From Pseudomonas sp. MWU15-20650 (GTDB lineage: Bacteria > Pseudomonadota > Gammaproteobacteria > Pseudomonadales > Pseudomonadaceae): 64,000 nucleotides of DNA. The stretch spans positions 1 to 64,000 of the forward strand of contig NZ_JALJFG010000016.1 in NCBI RefSeq assembly GCF_023242475.1. The letters are read 5' to 3'. The translations under genes and the position numbers were made by a program. The notes beneath the pieces are model-generated. The model had not been told where the DNA came from, did no database searches, and saw nothing but the letters and a program-made list of their open reading frames with translations. Positions 37,079-47,400 of the stretch are shown here, piece after piece; position 1 is the first letter of the stretch; each line of letters starts with the position of its first letter.

Positions 37079-38395
37079 TTAGGTGTTGGCAGTGGTTTGA
37101 GGGTGCGTTGCAGCAAGGAGCGTGCGCCCCAGGAAATCCTTGGGCCCGGTGACGCCTGGCAAGGTGAAGAAGTAGCCACCGCCGACCGGCTTGAGGTACT
37201 CCTCCAGGGGCTCGCCGTTGAGCCGGGTTTGCACGCTGATGAAGCCTTTCTCCAGGTCAGCCTGATAACAGATGAACAACAGCCCCATGTCCAGCTGACC
37301 GTTTTTGTTGACACCGTTGGAGTAGTTGAACGGCCGACGCAGGATCAGGTTGGCCTGGGTCTGCGGGGTACGCGGGTTGGCCAGGCGGATATGGGCATCC
37401 AGTTTGGTCAACTTGCCTTCCGGGTCTTTGCTGTAGTCCGGAACCTGGGTTTCGTGCTGACCATCCATGGGCGCGCCCGTGGGTTTGACGCGGCCGATGA
37501 TGCTTTCCTGTTCTTGCAGCGGGGTGCGGTCCCAGCGCTCGACAAAATTGCGGATGATCCGCACGGTCTGGTAGCTGCCGTGGGCGGCCCAGGCCGGTTC
37601 GTCGCTGGTCGGTTGTACCCAGACGATCTGGTCCATCGCCTTGTTATCGTTGGAGTTCGGGTTGGCCGAACCATCGCGAAAACCAAGGAAGTTGCGCGCA
37701 CTTTGCGCCGGTTCACCGGGTTTGGCGGGCGCCTGTGGGGGCACGCTGCCTTCCTGTTTCCAGCGCACCAGCAGCAGGTCCGGCAGGTTCTTCACAATAT
37801 CGCGCAGGGCGTGGATATTCGTGTCCGGCGTGTTCGAGCTGAACTGCAGGCTAAGGTCGCCGTGGCATTGCGCCGGTTCCAGTGCGTCATTGGGGAAACC
37901 GACCATGCGGATCAGGCGCTTGGGCTTGGCCGCCGTGAGGCCGAAGCGCTCATCGAACAATGACTCACCGACGGACACCGTGATGGTCAGGTTATCCGGT
38001 GTGACCACCGGGCCGAGGATGCCGGAGTCGGTGGGCGGCAGTTTCGGGTCGACTTGCGGCACGGTGCCGCCCGTCATCAAGAAATGGATGCGCTCGTTCA
38101 AAGTGCGGAACAGGCGCTCCAGGTCTTCGCGGTCACTGGCCAGCACATCGAACGCTACCACCATGCCGCAGGCCGGGCGCGGGGTCACGATGCCGGTTTG
38201 GTGCTGGCCGAAAAAGTCGTGGTGGTCCTGGGTTTTGTCACTGCGCGGTGCCGTGGTGACTTGCTCGGCAGCCGACGCCATGGCCGGGCAGGCGAGGCTG
38301 CTACCGGCAATGGCAGCACCGGTGGCCGCCATGCCCAACAGCACGCGGCGACGCTGGGCTGAAAAGTGTGCGCAACGCTGTTCTGAATCGCTCAT
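37079..38395 (-). CDS. efeB: EfeB, Tat-exported DyP-type heme peroxidase
   Basis: A 438-residue dye-decolourising peroxidase with a Tat signal (RRRVLLGMAATGAAIAG at about 15-31). The family GxxDG motif is GFRDG, near 244. EfeB is proposed to oxidise ferrous iron or release iron from heme for EfeUO. It lies between efeO and efeM with gaps of 14 and 24 bases. Confidence 0.94.
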   Translation of the reverse strand: MSDSEQRCAHFSAQRRRVLLGMAATGAAIAGSSLACPAMASAAEQVTTAPRSDKTQDHHDFFGQHQTGIVTPRPACGMVVAFDVLASDREDLERLFRTLNERIHFLMTGGTVPQVDPKLPPTDSGILGPVVTPDNLTITVSVGESLFDERFGLTAAKPKRLIRMVGFPNDALEPAQCHGDLSLQFSSNTPDTNIHALRDIVKNLPDLLLVRWKQEGSVPPQAPAKPGEPAQSARNFLGFRDGSANPNSNDNKAMDQIVWVQPTSDEPAWAAHGSYQTVRIIRNFVERWDRTPLQEQESIIGRVKPTGAPMDGQHETQVPDYSKDPEGKLTKLDAHIRLANPRTPQTQANLILRRPFNYSNGVNKNGQLDMGLLFICYQADLEKGFISVQTRLNGEPLEEYLKPVGGGYFFTLPGVTGPKDFLGRTLLAATHPQTTANT

Positions 38396-38409
38396 CGTTT
38401 AAGTCGTCT

Positions 38410-39612
38410 TCACTGCAGGCCGGAAAGGCCAAGGGCGGGGTCGATTCCATCGAGTGCGGCGGCCAGTACCTTGGCCTTGTCAGCGATCTGCTTGCGTTGA
38501 TCGCTGGTAATACTGTCGTACGCGGTGTAACGGTTATTGGCCTTCAAGCCATTGAGTTCGGCGTCGAAGGCGTTGATCGCGTTATCGATCTTCGGCAACA
38601 GGTCGGCCGCAGACTTGCTCAGCAGGGGGCGCATCAGGTCGACCACTTTGTGCGCGACTTCCAGGTTGGCGGCAAAGCCGTTGAGGTCGATATGGCTGTA
38701 GCGTTCCTCTTCACCGCTGGTGGCGCGCACATCGGCCAGGCTGTTGAGATTGCGCACCACAATGCTCACCAGTTGCTCCGGCGGCAGGGATTGGGCCAGC
38801 AACTGCTGCTTGAGTGTGGTGACGTCGCTTACCAGGCGTTGGGCGACGGGTGCCAGGCCATCGAGGCTGCGTTGCTGGAACAGGCCGTATTCGAGGCGGT
38901 GGAAGCCGTTGAAGGCCGGGTCTTGCTCACGTTTTTCAAAGTAATCGGCGCGGGCGTTGATCGCGTTATCCAGCTCGGCCAGGCGTTGGGCCGCGGGCGC
39001 CAGGCGCTGGTAAGCCTCACGCGCCGGCACATACAGCGCCTGTGCCTGGGCCAGGTCGCCGGCGTCAATGGCTTGCTGCAGGGCGCTCACGGTCTTGACC
39101 AGTGCGCTGCCTTGACCGCTCAGGTACACACGAAACTCCGACAACGGCCCGATGAACGCCACCATCGATGGCTTGGCCTTGGCCTGGGCATCGGATTGCG
39201 CGGTCGGCGTGACATGCAAGGTGCCGCGTGGGTTGCTCAACAGGCCGCAGGTGATGGCGTAGTCGCCGGGCAACAGGTTGGCATTGATCACCTGGCTCAG
39301 GCCCGGTGCGATGTTTTCGCGCTCTTCGATCACCAGCACGCCGTCGAGGATCTCCCATTCCACCGCACGGTCGGAGCGGTTGATGATGCGAAAGCTCGCG
39401 CGCCCGGCCGGCACCGTCAGGGTGTTGGGCTCGCAGGCATGACCATGGATCGTCACCGCGATTTCGTTATGGTGGGTCTGGCGCTTGGCGGCAGCCAGCT
39501 GGGAGGCATAGTAGAACAGGCCACCGGCGGCGATCATCACGACCACCGAACCGGCCACCGCCCAACGCAGGGCGCGGGACGATGGGGCCGATTGAGGAGT
39601 TGGGTTGGACAA
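38410..39612 (-). CDS. efeO: EfeO, cupredoxin plus M75 iron-binding protein
   Basis: A 400-residue protein with an N-terminal membrane anchor (about 17-37), a cupredoxin-like domain at about 48-135 (with GHACEPNTLTVPAG and DYAITCGLL), then an M75 domain with GFHRLEYGLF. It delivers iron to EfeU in the periplasm. It is 10 bases downstream of efeU. The cupredoxin Cys residues and the HxxE motif are intact. Confidence 0.94.
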   Translation of the reverse strand: MSNPTPQSAPSSRALRWAVAGSVVVMIAAGGLFYYASQLAAAKRQTHHNEIAVTIHGHACEPNTLTVPAGRASFRIINRSDRAVEWEILDGVLVIEERENIAPGLSQVINANLLPGDYAITCGLLSNPRGTLHVTPTAQSDAQAKAKPSMVAFIGPLSEFRVYLSGQGSALVKTVSALQQAIDAGDLAQAQALYVPAREAYQRLAPAAQRLAELDNAINARADYFEKREQDPAFNGFHRLEYGLFQQRSLDGLAPVAQRLVSDVTTLKQQLLAQSLPPEQLVSIVVRNLNSLADVRATSGEEERYSHIDLNGFAANLEVAHKVVDLMRPLLSKSAADLLPKIDNAINAFDAELNGLKANNRYTAYDSITSDQRKQIADKAKVLAAALDGIDPALGLSGLQ

Positions 39613-39622
39613 GAGACGGTCC

Positions 39623-40468
39623 TTACTGGCTGGATGTGCAAGAGGGTTTGGCGACAGGCTTGGCGGGCGGGGTGGGCAGGAAGAACATCACCAGGGCCAC
39701 CACCAGGTAAATCAGATAGGCCCCCAAAGTGCTGACCGTCGGCGCTTCCTGGTAACCGAACATCCCGGCCAATACCGAACCCAGCGGGCTGTCCATGGGC
39801 AGCGCGGCGCTGAAGTCAAACAGCACGGTTTGCCAGTGGTTCCACACACCGGCCTCGTGCAGGGCCTGTACAGAGTTGGCGAGAATGCCCGCCGCGACCA
39901 CGAGGATGAACAAGCCGGTCCAGCGGAAAAACGCGCCGAGGTTCAGGCGCATGCTGCCGGAATAGATCAGGAAACCCACGACGATGGCCAGGATCAAGCC
40001 GAGCAGGGCGCCAATCGGTGCCCCTGGGCCTTCGCTCTGCTGGAACACGGCCAGCAGGAAGAACACGGTTTCCAAGCCTTCACGGGCCACGGCGAAAAAC
40101 ACCATGGCAATCAGCGCGATGACTTGGTGCTTGGAGCCCGCCAGTGCATGGTCGAGGGATTCATGCAGGGCATGCTTGATGGAGCGCGCCACCTTGCGCA
40201 TCCAGAACACCATGGAGCTGAGTATGCCAACGGCGACCAGACCCACGATGCCCTCGAACAACTCTTGCTGTTTTTGCGGGAATTCAGCGCTGACCAGTTC
40301 CAGGCCGCCCCCGACCAGCAAGGCCAGGGCGGCGGCGAGGAATACACCGATCCACACGGCGGGCATCCATTGGCCACGGCCGGTTTGTTGCAGGTAACTG
40401 GCGATGATGCCAACGATCAATGCGGCTTCAATGCCTTCGCGCAGCATGATTAAAAAAGGAACGAGCAT
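39623..40468 (-). CDS. efeU: EfeU, Ftr1-type iron permease
   Basis: About 281 residues with seven predicted helices. It has two REGxE iron-transfer motifs, REGIE near 10-14 and REGLE near 130-134. It imports iron across the inner membrane and is first in the operon. The start is uncertain: ATG at 40468 (MLVPFLIMLREG) or ATG at 40486; neither has a clear ribosome-binding site, and the former fits homologues better. A Fur box lies 41 bases upstream. Confidence 0.93.
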   Translation of the reverse strand: MLVPFLIMLREGIEAALIVGIIASYLQQTGRGQWMPAVWIGVFLAAALALLVGGGLELVSAEFPQKQQELFEGIVGLVAVGILSSMVFWMRKVARSIKHALHESLDHALAGSKHQVIALIAMVFFAVAREGLETVFFLLAVFQQSEGPGAPIGALLGLILAIVVGFLIYSGSMRLNLGAFFRWTGLFILVVAAGILANSVQALHEAGVWNHWQTVLFDFSAALPMDSPLGSVLAGMFGYQEAPTVSTLGAYLIYLVVALVMFFLPTPPAKPVAKPSCTSSQ

Positions 40469-40508
40469 TCGGCACCGCAGCGTCATGAGAGAGGATGCTA
40501 ATTTGTAA

Positions 40509-40527
40509 CATAATGATACTCATTACT
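40509..40527. promoter_or_regulatory. Fur box of the efeUOBM operon
   Basis: CATAATGATACTCATTACT matches 15 of 19 positions of the consensus GATAATGATAATCATTATC. It is 41 bases before the efeU start and about 110 bases before the divergent AraC-type gene. Iron repression of the operon is expected. Confidence 0.88.
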
Positions 40528-40635
40528 AAACAGCGAATATTGACCTTTGCTGAACTGCGGCTGAACGGTGGTGGCAAATCGCGAGCACCCTTATGATGCT
40601 CGCCACTTGTGTGCCGTCGGACTGGCTAATTTCTA

Positions 40636-41658
40636 ATGTCGGAAAAAGACACCATCTCTATCTATCTCGTGCGCGAAGCCTTGTTGCAGAGCTGCGCGCC
40701 CGGGCCTGCCACCGTTGAAGCCTTGAGCAAAGTCGGGCTTGATCCTGCGTTGTTGGAGCAGCCCGGCGCCCGCGTTCCAGCCACGGCTTACGCGCGTCTT
40801 TGGCGTTTGCTGGCGCGGCGCATGGACGATGAGTTCTTCGGCATGGACCCGCGCAAGCTCAAATCCGGCAGCCTGGAGTTCCTGTGCCGCGCCTGCATGG
40901 CACAACCGAATCTGGGCGCCAGCCTGGAAGTCGGCCTGGGTTTTCTGTCATTGATGCTCGAGCGCTTGCCCGCCGAGGTGGTACGCCAGCAGAGCCTGGC
41001 TGAAATCGTGCTGCTGGAGCCTGAGGCCGAGCCCAAGCGCGCATTCACCTATTTCACCTACTGGATGATCGTGCATGGCGTCGCCTGTTGGCTGGCAGGC
41101 AGGCGCATCCCGATCCTGGCTATCGAATTGCGCTGCACAGAGCCGGACTTCTGCGATGACTATAAGGTGATGTTTTCCGACAACCTGAGGTTTGAAAGGC
41201 CACGTACTCGCATGATTTTTTCTGCGGACTGCCTGGACCTGCCGATCAAGCGCAGCCCGGAAGAACTCAAGCGTTTCCTTGCCCATGCGCCCGCCAACAT
41301 CCTGGTCAAATACCGCGACCCTGAGAGCCTCGCCACCCGCATCAAGAACGACCTGCGCCAGATGCCTCCCGACGGCTGGCCGGAAACCGAGGGCCTGGCG
41401 GCCAGCCTGTGTATCTCTGCCTCCACCTTGCGACGCCGACTGGCGGATGAGGGGCAGACGTATCAAGGTCTTAAGGACAGTGTGCGCAAGGAGCTGGCGA
41501 TTGTCTGGCTGGCGGAGCCACAAATCAGTTTTGCCGAGATCGCCACGCGGCTGGGGTTTGCGGATGCAAGTTCGTTTTATAAGGCATTTCGTAAATGGGC
41601 GGGCTCCAACCCTGGGCATTATCGGAGCTTGATCTTGAACGAGCACAATCGGTTTTAG
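40636..41658 (+). CDS. AraC-family regulator with ArgR/OruR-like N-terminal domain
   Basis: A 340-residue regulator. The N-terminal part fits the arabinose-binding-like domain of the OruR/CmrA branch (about 20-200). The C-terminal double HTH is at about 245-335 (SASTLRRRLADEG, FAEIATRLGFADASSFYKAF). Its targets are not evident; it is divergent from efeU across an intergenic region containing the Fur box, so it could itself be iron-influenced. Confidence 0.85.
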   Translation: MSEKDTISIYLVREALLQSCAPGPATVEALSKVGLDPALLEQPGARVPATAYARLWRLLARRMDDEFFGMDPRKLKSGSLEFLCRACMAQPNLGASLEVGLGFLSLMLERLPAEVVRQQSLAEIVLLEPEAEPKRAFTYFTYWMIVHGVACWLAGRRIPILAIELRCTEPDFCDDYKVMFSDNLRFERPRTRMIFSADCLDLPIKRSPEELKRFLAHAPANILVKYRDPESLATRIKNDLRQMPPDGWPETEGLAASLCISASTLRRRLADEGQTYQGLKDSVRKELAIVWLAEPQISFAEIATRLGFADASSFYKAFRKWAGSNPGHYRSLILNEHNRF

Positions 41659-41870
41659 TGGCAGGGGTGCGGGACTAGGAAATGGCTGACTGAGTCTTAC
41701 CCCTGGGGATGACGGGGTGATCCTTATTGAATTTAGGAAGTGGCTGGCATATTCCGAATAACAAATCATGCAGGGTGGGCAGTAAGACTCCTACCTGTAG
41801 TTCTGTCCGAGCAGTTGAGTGGTGGGTGTCTGGCTTGATCAACCTACTAGCTAGTCGCGAGGATAAAAAC

Positions 41871-42251
41871 ATGAAAGCTTTATTTGCAGTGCCTGTGTTG
41901 GCTTCGGTGTTTCTGTCTTTTCAAGTGTCTGCCGGGTGTTGGAGTATTACGGATACGTATACGGGGATTTTACAAGAGGGTATTGAGATAACCGCTTACG
42001 GCCCATTCACAATAACGTCTGCTAACGGATGCTTTGGTGCGAACATTGACGCAACTATTTCCGCTGTAGATCGTGGCAGGCCACCCCAGCTATCCATCGA
42101 ACGCGAGGTCGGTTCTTCTTGGCAGCAGGTGGCAGGTAATACCGGTAGTAATGTGCTATTCAGTGGTTCGTTTGGAACCTATCGTGTGAGATTAAAAAAC
42201 CCTGACGCTGCACCGAAAGTTTATTTGGGTACCGTTAAGTATGGCCGTTGA
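41871..42251 (+). CDS. Small exported protein, unknown
   Basis: A 126-residue protein with a signal peptide (MKALFAVPVLASVFLSFQVSA) and a predicted beta-rich mature part with two Cys (GCWSITD, NGCFGAN) that may form a disulfide. GAGGA precedes the ATG at 41871; an in-frame upstream extension to 41727 lacks a site and hides the signal peptide. The base composition is clearly AT-richer than its neighbours, suggesting transfer. The family is not recognised. Confidence 0.7.
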   Translation: MKALFAVPVLASVFLSFQVSAGCWSITDTYTGILQEGIEITAYGPFTITSANGCFGANIDATISAVDRGRPPQLSIEREVGSSWQQVAGNTGSNVLFSGSFGTYRVRLKNPDAAPKVYLGTVKYGR

Positions 42252-42307
42252 ATAATCTAGGCCGCAGAGAGTGCTTGAGCTTGGCTCGCTGCGGCCTCGA
42301 TCTTCAG

Positions 42308-42832
42308 TCAGGCGTGCTCGTCCACAGATAGCCGGCTACTGGCAGAGTTAACAAAATATAACAGGGCATTGACCGCTTGGTTGGCTGCCACCATTCCCTG
42401 CCGCCAGGCTAAGTTATCGTGGGTTTTAAGCTTTGGATTATCTTTCAGGAACGCGTCATAGTCAGCAAGCCGCTGATTGAATAGTGCGATAGCATTGAAT
42501 TTTACATGGGTATTTGTAGGGTGTCCTTTTTCGTCATTGGCCATGTCGCCCGCTATGAACATTCCGAAGGCTTGCACGTCAATTGCACCACTGTCATAGA
42601 GTCTTCTGCCGACCTTTCTAATGTCATCTGTACTAATTGACGTCATGTCGTAGTTTTTCAGAAAGCTCTTTAGTCCAACGAGTTTGTCGTCGGTGTCAAG
42701 TTTCAGAGTCTCCGACGCCTTGCTCACATCAGTTATCGTGAATGCATTCTTCACCTCGTTCGGGTTTTTGATGACATAAGCGTTAGTCGCTTTCGAGCGT
42801 TGCAGGGGTTCGGTGGTCGATACAATTGCCAT
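42308..42832 (-). CDS. Orphan cytoplasmic protein, unknown
   Basis: A 174-residue, mostly helical, hydrophilic protein without signal peptide. The start at 42832 has GGAGG 8 bases upstream. It contains TLKLDTDDKLVGLKSFLKNY and DIRKVGRRLYDSGAI, which I do not recognise from any named family. AT-rich codons distinguish it from the flanking regulator and efflux genes. It is convergent with the small exported-protein gene, and the two form an apparently foreign pair. Confidence 0.68.
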   Translation of the reverse strand: MAIVSTTEPLQRSKATNAYVIKNPNEVKNAFTITDVSKASETLKLDTDDKLVGLKSFLKNYDMTSISTDDIRKVGRRLYDSGAIDVQAFGMFIAGDMANDEKGHPTNTHVKFNAIALFNQRLADYDAFLKDNPKLKTHDNLAWRQGMVAANQAVNALLYFVNSASSRLSVDEHA

Positions 42833-43014
42833 AAGAGCGTCCTCCGTCATGAAGTTTTCTTTAGCAAAAAGCGTAGTATCACTTCAATCCAGAGTCATCA
42901 AGCTGGGTGGCGGTAGTGCATATAGAGAAACGGCTTACAGTGGACTTCACCTCAATCCGACATATAAATCCGTAAGGCTCTTCGGATACGGCTGGCATTT
43001 GGCGAGCCAAAAAA

Positions 43015-43043
43015 AGCCCCACGACCGAATGGACCGTGGGGCT
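43015..43043 (-). terminator. Terminator of the mexEF-oprN operon
   Basis: AGCCCCACG pairs with CGTGGGGCT; on the minus strand a T7 run follows. It lies 41 bases after the oprN stop. Confidence 0.92.
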
Positions 43044-43083
43044 AAAAATTGGCTGGATGCGACCAACCAAAGGAGCTCTTACA

Positions 43084-44499
43084 TCACTTGCTGCTAGCCA
43101 CCACCGTATCCGGCTGCCAGCCACCGCCGAGGGCCTTGTAGATCGCGACGATGCCGCGATACAGGTCCACTTCGGCCTGGGCCTGGGAGTCTTCGGCGGC
43201 CAGGCGTTCGCGTTGGGCGTCGAGCAGCACCAGGAAGTCCACGGTGCCCTCGCGGTAGCGGATCGCGGCGAGGTCGGCAGCGGCGCGGCTGGATTCGCTT
43301 TGACGAATCAGCGAGACCAGACGCTGCTGGCGCTTGCCGTAGTCGCTGAACGCATTTTCGGACTCTTCCAGCGCCAGCAACACTTGCTGCTCATACGTCG
43401 CCAATGCCCCATCGGCTTCGGCATTCGCGCCACGCAAACGGGCGCGCACACTGCCCAGGTCAAAGGCGGCCCAGGTGATGCTCGGGCCCAGGGACCAGGC
43501 ATTCGCTGCGGCCGAGCCGATCTGCGAACCACGCCCGGCGGTAAAGCCGAGGAAGCCACTGAGACTGACCCGTGGGAACAGGTCGGCCTTGGCCACGCCG
43601 ATACGTGCAGTGGCGGCCGCCAGTTTGCGTTCGGCGCTGAGGATGTCCGGGCGACGTTGCAACAGCTGGCCTGGGTCGCCAATCGGCAGCGCCTTGGCAA
43701 TCGCCGGCAGGTCTTTGGGGCTCAGGTCCACGGTCAGCTTGTCGGGGCGCTGGCCGAGGAGGGTGGCGATCCGGTTACGTTCGCGCACTTGCTCGGCTTG
43801 CAGTTGCGGCACACTCGCTTCAACCGCTGCCAGGCGTGCGTCGGCACGCTCTACATCCAGTTGGTCGCCAACGCCGGCATCACGCAGGCTGACGGTGATG
43901 GTGCGCGATTCCTGCTGGTTTTTCAGGTTGTCCAGGGCAATGCGCTCACGCAATTGGGCGCCGCGCAGCTGACCGTAGGCATCCACCAACTCGGCAATCA
44001 TGGTGACTTGCAGTTGGTACAGGTCGGCTTCAGCTACCTGCTGGTCAGCGTCACTGGCTTCCAGGTTGCGGCGGATGCGACCGAACAAGTCCACTTCCCA
44101 GGCCATGTCCAGGCCCAAGTCATAACGCTCGCTATTGACGCGTTGGGTGGTCTGGCCAGGAATCTGGCCTTTGCCCACGTCACTGCTGGCGCGGGACGTC
44201 ACCACCGGCATGATGTCGGTGGCCACGTCATCGCGGATGGCACGGGCCGCTCGCAGGCGGGCAAAGGCCACACGCAGGTCGCGGTTACCGCTCAGTGACT
44301 GGGTGACCAACTGGTTGAGGGTCGGGTCGTCGAACTGCTGCCACCAGATGCCTTCATACTGGGCATGGTCATAACGTTTGGTGTCGGCGGCGGCCGTGAT
44401 ATTGGCCGCCTCCAGCTTCTCGGTTTTGTAGTCCGGGCCCACGGCACAGGCGCTCAGCGCCAGGACCAGCAAGCTCGGCAGAAAGACTTTCACACTCAT
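43084..44499 (-). CDS. oprN: OprN-like outer-membrane efflux lipoprotein
   Basis: A 471-residue TolC-superfamily (NodT) channel with a lipoprotein signal ending LSAC (lipidated Cys18) and GPDYK after it. The two structural repeats with their long helices are visible (DLRVAFARLRAAR; AERKLAAATARIGVAKADLFP). It forms the exit duct of the MexEF pump. Its start overlaps the mexF stop by 4 bases (ATGA at 44496-44499). Confidence 0.93.
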   Translation of the reverse strand: MSVKVFLPSLLVLALSACAVGPDYKTEKLEAANITAAADTKRYDHAQYEGIWWQQFDDPTLNQLVTQSLSGNRDLRVAFARLRAARAIRDDVATDIMPVVTSRASSDVGKGQIPGQTTQRVNSERYDLGLDMAWEVDLFGRIRRNLEASDADQQVAEADLYQLQVTMIAELVDAYGQLRGAQLRERIALDNLKNQQESRTITVSLRDAGVGDQLDVERADARLAAVEASVPQLQAEQVRERNRIATLLGQRPDKLTVDLSPKDLPAIAKALPIGDPGQLLQRRPDILSAERKLAAATARIGVAKADLFPRVSLSGFLGFTAGRGSQIGSAAANAWSLGPSITWAAFDLGSVRARLRGANAEADGALATYEQQVLLALEESENAFSDYGKRQQRLVSLIRQSESSRAAADLAAIRYREGTVDFLVLLDAQRERLAAEDSQAQAEVDLYRGIVAIYKALGGGWQPDTVVASSK

Positions 44500-47400
44500 T
44501 GCTGTGTCTCCAGCTTCAGGGCCTTGGCCGCTTTGCGTGCTTCGCTGCGCTCGACATAGCGACGGATCAGTACGTAGAACACTGGCGTCAGCAACAGACC
44601 GAAGAAGGTCACACCGATCATCCCGGAGAACACCGCCACGCCCATGGCATGGCGCATCTCGGCACCGGCACCGCTGGACAACACCAGTGGCACCACACCC
44701 ATGATGAAGGCGAACGAGGTCATCAGGATCGGCCGCAGACGCAGACGGCAGGCTTCCAGTACCGCCGCCAGTGGGTCGAGCCCCTCGGCCTGTTTATCCT
44801 TGGCAAACTCGACGATCAGAATCGCGTTCTTGCACGCCAGGCCCACCAGCACGATCAGGCCGATCTGGGTAAAGATGTTGTTATCGCCACCCGAGATGAT
44901 CACCCCGGTAATGGCCGACAGCAGCGTCATCGGTACGATCAGGATCACCGCCAGTGGCAGGCTCCAGCTTTCGTATTGGGCGGCCAGTACCAGGAAGGCC
45001 AGCAGTACGCAGAGCGGGAACACGAACAGCGCGGTATTGCCCGAGAGGATTTGCTGGTAAGTCAGGTCGGTCCACTCGTAGGTCATGCCGTTGGGCAATT
45101 CATCCTTCAACAGTTTTTCGATCGCGGCCTGGGCCTGGCCCGAGCTATAGCCCGGTGCGGCGTTGCCGTTGATCTCAGCGGTGATAAAACCGTTGTAGTG
45201 CATCACACGGTCCGGCCCCGAGGTGTCGCTGACCTTGATAAAGGTCGCCAACGGGATCATCTCGCCTTTGTTGTTGCGCACTTTCAGCTGGCCGATCTGG
45301 TCTTCATCCAGGCGGAACTGTTGTTCAGCCTGCACGTTGACCTGGTAAGTACGCCCGAAGCGATTGAAGTCGTTGGCATACAACGAACCCAGGTAGATCT
45401 GCAGGGTGTCGAAGATGTCGCTGATCGCCACGCCGTGGGTCTTGGCCTTTTCACGGTCGATAGCGGCATCGACCTGGGGCACGTTGACCGTGTAGCTGGT
45501 GAACAGGCCGAACAATTCAGGCGTGGTGCGGCTCTTGGTGATGATGTTCTGCACTTCTTTGTACAGCTCGTCGTAACCCAGGTTGCCACGGTCTTCGATT
45601 TGCAGACGGAACCCGCCAATCGTACCCAGGCCCTGTACCGGCGGCGGTGGGAAGATCGCCATGTAGGCTTCTTCGATGCTGCTGTATTTGCCGTTCAGTG
45701 CCCCGGCAATTGCGCCGGCGGACATGCTCGGGTCTTTACGCTCATCGAAGGGCTTCAAGGTCACGAACACGATGCCGCTGTTTGGGCTGTTGGTGAAACC
45801 GTTGATCGACAGGCCAGGGAAGGCTACAGCGGCTTCCACGCCAGGTTGTTTCAGCGCGATATCGGACATGCGCTTGATCACGTCTTCGGTGCGGTCCAGG
45901 CTCGCGGCGTCCGGCAATTGCGCGAAGGCCACCAGGTATTGCTTGTCCTGGGCCGGCACGAAACCCGTTGGCGTGTGGGCAAAACCCAGCCAGGTCAGGA
46001 CCATCAGGCCGGCGTACAGGAACAGCGCGATACCACTGCCGCGAATCACTCGGCGCACGGTGCCGACGTAGCCATGGCTGGCTTTCTCGAAGAAGCGGTT
46101 GAACGGACGGAACAACCAGCCACCCAACAGCTTGTCGAGCAGTTTGGAAAAGCGATCCTTCGGCGCGTCATGGCTGCGCAGCAAGACAGCAGCCAGGGCA
46201 GGGGACAAGGTCAGCGAGTTGAAGGCCGAGATCACCGTCGAAATGGCAATGGTCAAGGCGAATTGCTTATAGAACTGCCCAGTCAAACCGCTGATGAACG
46301 CCGCTGGGATGAACACCGCACACAGTACCAACGCGGTGGCGATGATCGGGCCGGTCACTTCGCTCATGGCTTTTTCAGTGGCCGGGAACGGTTCCAGTCC
46401 AAGCTCGATGTTGCGCTCGACGTTCTCCACCACCACGATGGCGTCGTCCACCACGATACCGATGGCCAACACCAAGCCAAACAATGACAACGCGTTGAGC
46501 GAGAAGCCGAACAGGTGCATCACCGCGAACGTACCGATCAACGATACCGGCACCGCCACCAACGGAATGATCGAGGCGCGCCAGGTCTGCAGGAACAGAA
46601 TCACCACCAGCACCACGAGGATCAAGGCTTCGAACAGCGTGTGTACCACCGCTTCGATGGAGCCGCGCACGAAGATGGTCGGGTCATAGACGATGCTGAA
46701 ATCCATGCCTTCCGGGAAGCTCTTTTTCAGCTCCGCCATCTTTTCGCGCACTTCGTTGGAGATCTGGATCGCGTTGGAGCCTGGGCGCTGGAAGATCGGG
46801 ATCGCCACGGCCGGCTGGTTGTTGAGCAACGAGCGCAGGGCATATTGGCTGGAGCCCAGCTCCACACGCGCGATGTCTTTGAGGCGAGTGATTTCACCAT
46901 TGTCGCCTGAGCGAATAATGATGTTCTCGAACTCTTCCTCAGTGACCAGGCGGCCCTGAGTGTTCACCGACAACTGGAAGCTGGTGGCATTCGGTGCCGG
47001 TTGCGCACCCAAGGCACCGGCGGCCACTTGGCGGTTTTGCTCGCGGATCGCGTTGACCACATCGGTCGCGGTCAGGTTGCGCGAAGCGGTCTTGTTCGGG
47101 TCCAGCCATACACGCAGGGAGTAGTCGCCCATGCCGAACAACTGCACGTCGCCCACGCCGCCCAGACGCGCCAGCTCATCCTTCACGTTGAGCAAGGCGT
47201 AGTTGGACAGGTAGAGCATGTCGTAGCGCTTATCCGGCGAGGTCAAGTGCACCACCATGGTCAGGTCGGGTGATGCCTTGTCCACGGTAATACCGATGCG
47301 TGTCACTTCCTCGGGCAGTTTTGGCTGCGTGCGGGTCACACGGTTCTGTACCTGTACCTGCGCGTTGTCCAGGTCGGTGCCCAGGGCGAAGGTGATGGTC

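Noticed and set aside
44499..46487. 662-codon open frame on the plus strand opposite mexF
   Set aside because: Its composition (rich in His, Gln, Arg, Gly) is typical of an antisense frame; mexF fits perfectly.
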